The notes under the pieces were generated by a model. The model was given only the letters and a program-made list of their open reading frames with translations. It had not been told where the DNA came from and ran no database searches. Shown here one piece after another: positions 31,883 through 34,326 of a DNA stretch of 34,326 bases; within the stretch, counting starts at the first letter, position 1, and each line of letters starts with the position of its first letter. The translations under genes were made by a program, and so were the position numbers. The DNA comes from Thiogranum sp. GTDB taxonomy: Bacteria > Pseudomonadota > Gammaproteobacteria > DSM-19610. The stretch is taken from NCBI GenBank assembly GCA_022340245.1, contig JAJDOI010000109.1, positions 1-34,326 of the forward strand, written 5' to 3'.

Positions 31883-32824
31883 TCAGATCAATGTCGCCAG
31901 CGCATTGGTGATGCGCTCGGCCTGCTGGTCGGTCACCAGACTGCCGAGAATGCTGGAAAAGCGTGGTCCCTGCACACCCGAGAGGATGTACTGCCAGCGG
32001 TAGGCACGCAGCAGGCTTTGCCTGATGCGCTCCCGTTCGACTGTCGCGAAGCTGCGCCCGGCGATCATGCAGAAATAGTTTGCATCCGCGTCGCTCTGCA
32101 TCTGCAGGATGCCGTCAACCGCCACCACGAGGTCGATGAGGTCATCCACGGCCTGGTCACGCTCGCCCTCGCTCAGGCGCTCGTTTTCACGCCGCCATTC
32201 CAGCTCGTCGAGCACGGCATGCTGCGATTCCTCGCGCCAGTGGAACAGGAAGACGTCCTTGTACAACTCCGACAGCTCGCTATCCGGTTCGATGCTCTGC
32301 TTGTAGTGTGCCTGGGTGAACAGCTCGATGTGACAGGTCAGACCCAGTACCGCCCAGGTGGACTTGGACAGCACCGCGGCAGCCACGTCGTTCGGTTGCG
32401 GTGTGAACACATAGCCGTCGGGCATGGCGTCATCCATCAGGCGGTCGATCCGGCGGAACATCTCCTGGTGTTTGAGTTCTTCGTCGCTGAAGCGGATCAG
32501 GGCCTCGAGCGCGGTTTGATTGCCGAGCCAGTGGTCGCGGCTCACTTCCAGCACCTTGGCGTTGATGAAGCGCTCCACCAGCCCGAATATGTTCGCGTAG
32601 GTGCGTCCCTGAACCTGGTTCAACAGGCGCTTTTCCGCGCCGGTGAGAAAATCGAGTTCCCCGACTTTCGCCAGGCCGTCCGGCAGGAATTTCTGCGCCT
32701 GGTCGAACGAGCGCCCGCGGATCACGTCTTTTTCGATCTCCCAGCGGATGCGCTTGGAAACCTCGATGCACCGGGCATAGCGCTGGGTATCTGTCTGGTA
32801 GTCGATGCTGCTCTGTACAGTCAT
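31883..32824 (-). CDS. AurF-like diiron N-oxygenase
   Basis: The 313-residue, all-helical protein has the full AurF ligand pattern: E84 (VERF), E116-x-x-H119 (DEELKHQEM), E167 (HIELF), and H195-x3-E199-x2-H202 (FHWREESQHAVL). The four Glu and three His spacing, especially the third His in the last helix, is the hallmark of p-aminobenzoate N-oxygenase-type enzymes that oxidise aryl or alkyl amines to hydroxylamine, nitroso or nitro groups. The substrate is unknown. First gene of an operon with the ArsM-like methyltransferase and a membrane protein. Confidence 0.8.
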   Translation of the reverse strand: MTVQSSIDYQTDTQRYARCIEVSKRIRWEIEKDVIRGRSFDQAQKFLPDGLAKVGELDFLTGAEKRLLNQVQGRTYANIFGLVERFINAKVLEVSRDHWLGNQTALEALIRFSDEELKHQEMFRRIDRLMDDAMPDGYVFTPQPNDVAAAVLSKSTWAVLGLTCHIELFTQAHYKQSIEPDSELSELYKDVFLFHWREESQHAVLDELEWRRENERLSEGERDQAVDDLIDLVVAVDGILQMQSDADANYFCMIAGRSFATVERERIRQSLLRAYRWQYILSGVQGPRFSSILGSLVTDQQAERITNALATLI

Positions 32825-33014
32825 GATGTTGCTCCGTATCTGTCGGTGGGTCGGTGGTTTGCGGCGGTGACCTGGTTACCGGGCGCCGTTGAGAGAAAGC
32901 TTAGGTGCAGCTTGTATCAGGATGACCGCCGATCAGGGGGCGTTTGTAGTCCGATTGTTTCGCTTTGGTAACAGGTCCGGCGGGCGCCGGCAGAGGCGGG
33001 TGGTTTGCGGCAGG

Positions 33015-34325
33015 TCAGCTGCGCGCTGACTCCGACAGTAACTGCTTGACGAGTTCGTGCAGTGCAGCGGTATCGATGGGTTTCTTGACCAGGGCGCGGA
33101 GACCTTCACGCTTGACAAGGTTTTCCGAGACTTCCGCGGTGTACCCGGTATACAGGACCACGGGCAGGTCGGGTCGCAGTTTGAGCAGATGCCGGGCTGC
33201 CTGCAGGCCGGTCATCTTCGGCATGGTCTGGTCCAGTATCGCCAGGTCGAAATTGTAGGGATCGTCGGAAAAGCGCTGGCAGGCAGCCACGCCGTTATTG
33301 AAAACCGTGACGGCCAGTCCCCAGTTTTCCAGCAGGTCCTGCATGAACTCGCTGACCGCGGGCTCGTCGTCCACCAGCAGAACACGCCCTTGGAGCATAC
33401 CGGCTGGCAGTCCTGCCCCAAGGTCCTCGGCGGTGGTCACCGGTGCTGCATCGTCCAGCGGCTTGAGTAGAATCCGGAAACTGCTGCCTTCGCCCGGCCG
33501 GGTATCGACCAGCAGGTGGCCACCATAGTCGTGCACGATACCGTGGACCATTGCCAGGCCCATGCCGCTGCCCTGACCGACTTCCTTGGTGGAATAAAAA
33601 GGCTCGAAAATGTGGTCCTGGATTTCGGTCGGAATGCCGTCGCCGGTGTCAGTGACAACCAGTTCGATGAAGTCGCCCCGCACCGGCTGGCGGCAGGAAG
33701 CACACACCGCATGGGCATGGGAAGCCTGATTCAGGCGGATACTCAGCCTGCCGTGTCCCTGCATCGCATCACGCGCGTTGATGCACAGGTTCATCAGTAT
33801 CTGTTCGCCGTGCATCGGATCGAGCATGGTCGCGGGCAGCTGCGGGTCGGGTTCACATGCGATCTCCACGCTCGATGGCAGCGTGGATTCCAGCAGTTTC
33901 ACCCATTCACTGATCAGTGGTCCGAGCGCCACGGGCCGCGGCTCGCCACTCTGCCCGCGACTGAAGGTGAGCATCTGCTGGATAAGGTCGCGGGCCCGCT
34001 GACCGGAGCGATGTGCGCGGTTCAGGTACCTGGCAAGTTTTTCATCCCTGGCGGGTGCGATGTGTTCCTCGGCAAGCGCGACATAGCCCAGCATCGCGGT
34101 GAGGATGTTATTGAAATCGTGTGCGATGCCGCCGGTCAGTTGCCCGATGGCCTCCATTTTCTGCGCCTGGCGCAACTGCGCCTCGAGTCGCTGGCGGTTT
34201 TCCTCGGCTTCCCGGCGTTCGGTGATATCGCGCAGGTAGCCGATGAAGATCTCGCCTTCCGCGCCCTGGGCTACGTCGATTGCCAGTTCGGCGGGAAATT
34301 CGCTGCCGTCGGCGCGGCGGGCGGT
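33015..34325 (-). CDS. Hybrid sensor histidine kinase (PAS-HisKA-HATPase-REC), 5' end outside window
   Basis: The frame is open to the right edge of the window. It reads the end of a PAS domain ([34 protein letters not shown]), then a HisKA domain ([20 protein letters not shown]). An HATPase follows ([32 protein letters not shown]), and a C-terminal receiver with LLVDDEPA, phospho-acceptor Asp in [12 protein letters not shown] and KKPID. The HDFNN form of the H-box is typical of NtrB-like/HPK4 kinases with attached receivers. A CxxC (CASCRQ) sits in the HATPase. No DNA-binding domain is present; output probably goes through phosphotransfer. Confidence 0.92.
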   Translation of the reverse strand, partial: TARRADGSEFPAELAIDVAQGAEGEIFIGYLRDITERREAEENRQRLEAQLRQAQKMEAIGQLTGGIAHDFNNILTAMLGYVALAEEHIAPARDEKLARYLNRAHRSGQRARDLIQQMLTFSRGQSGEPRPVALGPLISEWVKLLESTLPSSVEIACEPDPQLPATMLDPMHGEQILMNLCINARDAMQGHGRLSIRLNQASHAHAVCASCRQPVRGDFIELVVTDTGDGIPTEIQDHIFEPFYSTKEVGQGSGMGLAMVHGIVHDYGGHLLVDTRPGEGSSFRILLKPLDDAAPVTTAEDLGAGLPAGMLQGRVLLVDDEPAVSEFMQDLLENWGLAVTVFNNGVAACQRFSDDPYNFDLAILDQTMPKMTGLQAARHLLKLRPDLPVVLYTGYTAEVSENLVKREGLRALVKKPIDTAALHELVKQLLSESARS

Positions 34326-34326
34326 A

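Noticed and set aside
31289-32971. A 560-residue plus-strand ORF
   Set aside because: It is antisense to the AurF-like and methyltransferase genes, whose motifs are clear on the minus strand.
1-34326. CRISPR arrays, tRNA or rRNA genes
   Set aside because: No regularly spaced short direct repeats, cloverleaf-like sequence or rRNA signature was recognised by eye. A tRNAscan and Infernal run would settle this.

Overview
This is a gene-dense, GC-rich window of a bacterial chromosome. The gene set points to a gammaproteobacterium: a complete Na+-NQR operon with nqrM, a PhoPQ-like two-component system preceded by a PepSY gene, a MNIO/bufferin operon, and many envelope lipoproteins. The style resembles Ectothiorhodospiraceae/Chromatiales-type organisms, but that placement is inference from gene content, not a search.

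Layout. (1) Positions 1-1,730 are accessory DNA of lower GC. They hold the 3' end of an unknown gene, two small orphan genes separated by degenerate imperfect-palindrome repeats (cassette-like, but without clear attC core sites), and a short decayed serine-recombinase fragment. (2) 1,728-4,765 is a plus-strand operon: glycine-zipper lipoprotein, PepSY protein, OmpR/PhoP-type regulator, PhoQ-like sensor kinase. (3) 4,936-11,441 is a tightly packed eight-gene minus-strand operon that looks like an uncharacterised envelope machine. It encodes a secreted helical protein, a lipoprotein, an ExbB/TolQ/MotA-type channel, a membrane-anchored coiled-coil partner, a second lipoprotein, a membrane protein with 37-residue repeats, a lytic transglycosylase and a small periplasmic protein. 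The promoters of blocks 2 and 3 carry the same architecture, RTTCAG-N5-RTTCAG-N11-TATAGT, which mimics a PhoP box. This suggests the regulator controls both its own operon and the envelope operon. (4) 11,700-15,600 holds small proteins, an EAL-domain gene, a csrA remnant broken by a nonsense codon, a secreted unknown protein and a CBS protein. (5) 15,095-22,086 is nqrABCDEF-nqrM followed by two CBS-domain genes in one apparent transcription unit. (6) 22,471-24,453 is a bufferin-type operon (Cys-rich precursor, MNIO enzyme, BufC/HvfC partner) with a strong hairpin between the first two genes. (7) 24,506-25,327 is uppP. (8) 25,655-28,197 is a cupredoxin, B12-type radical SAM enzyme and diiron ferritin-like protein operon. 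(9) 28,333-29,866 is a START-like gene joined by an apparent deletion to a frameshifted histidine-kinase remnant. (10) 29,907-30,414 holds two small genes, one like the N-terminus of an anti-sigma factor. (11) 30,651-32,824 is an operon of AurF-like diiron N-oxygenase, ArsM-like methyltransferase and a small membrane protein. (12) The right edge cuts a PAS-HisKA-HATPase-REC hybrid kinase.

The best candidates for undescribed biology are the ExbB-type envelope operon with its PhoP-like control (blocks 2 and 3) and the two diiron enzyme clusters (blocks 8 and 11). All functional calls come from reading the sequence; no database search was run.
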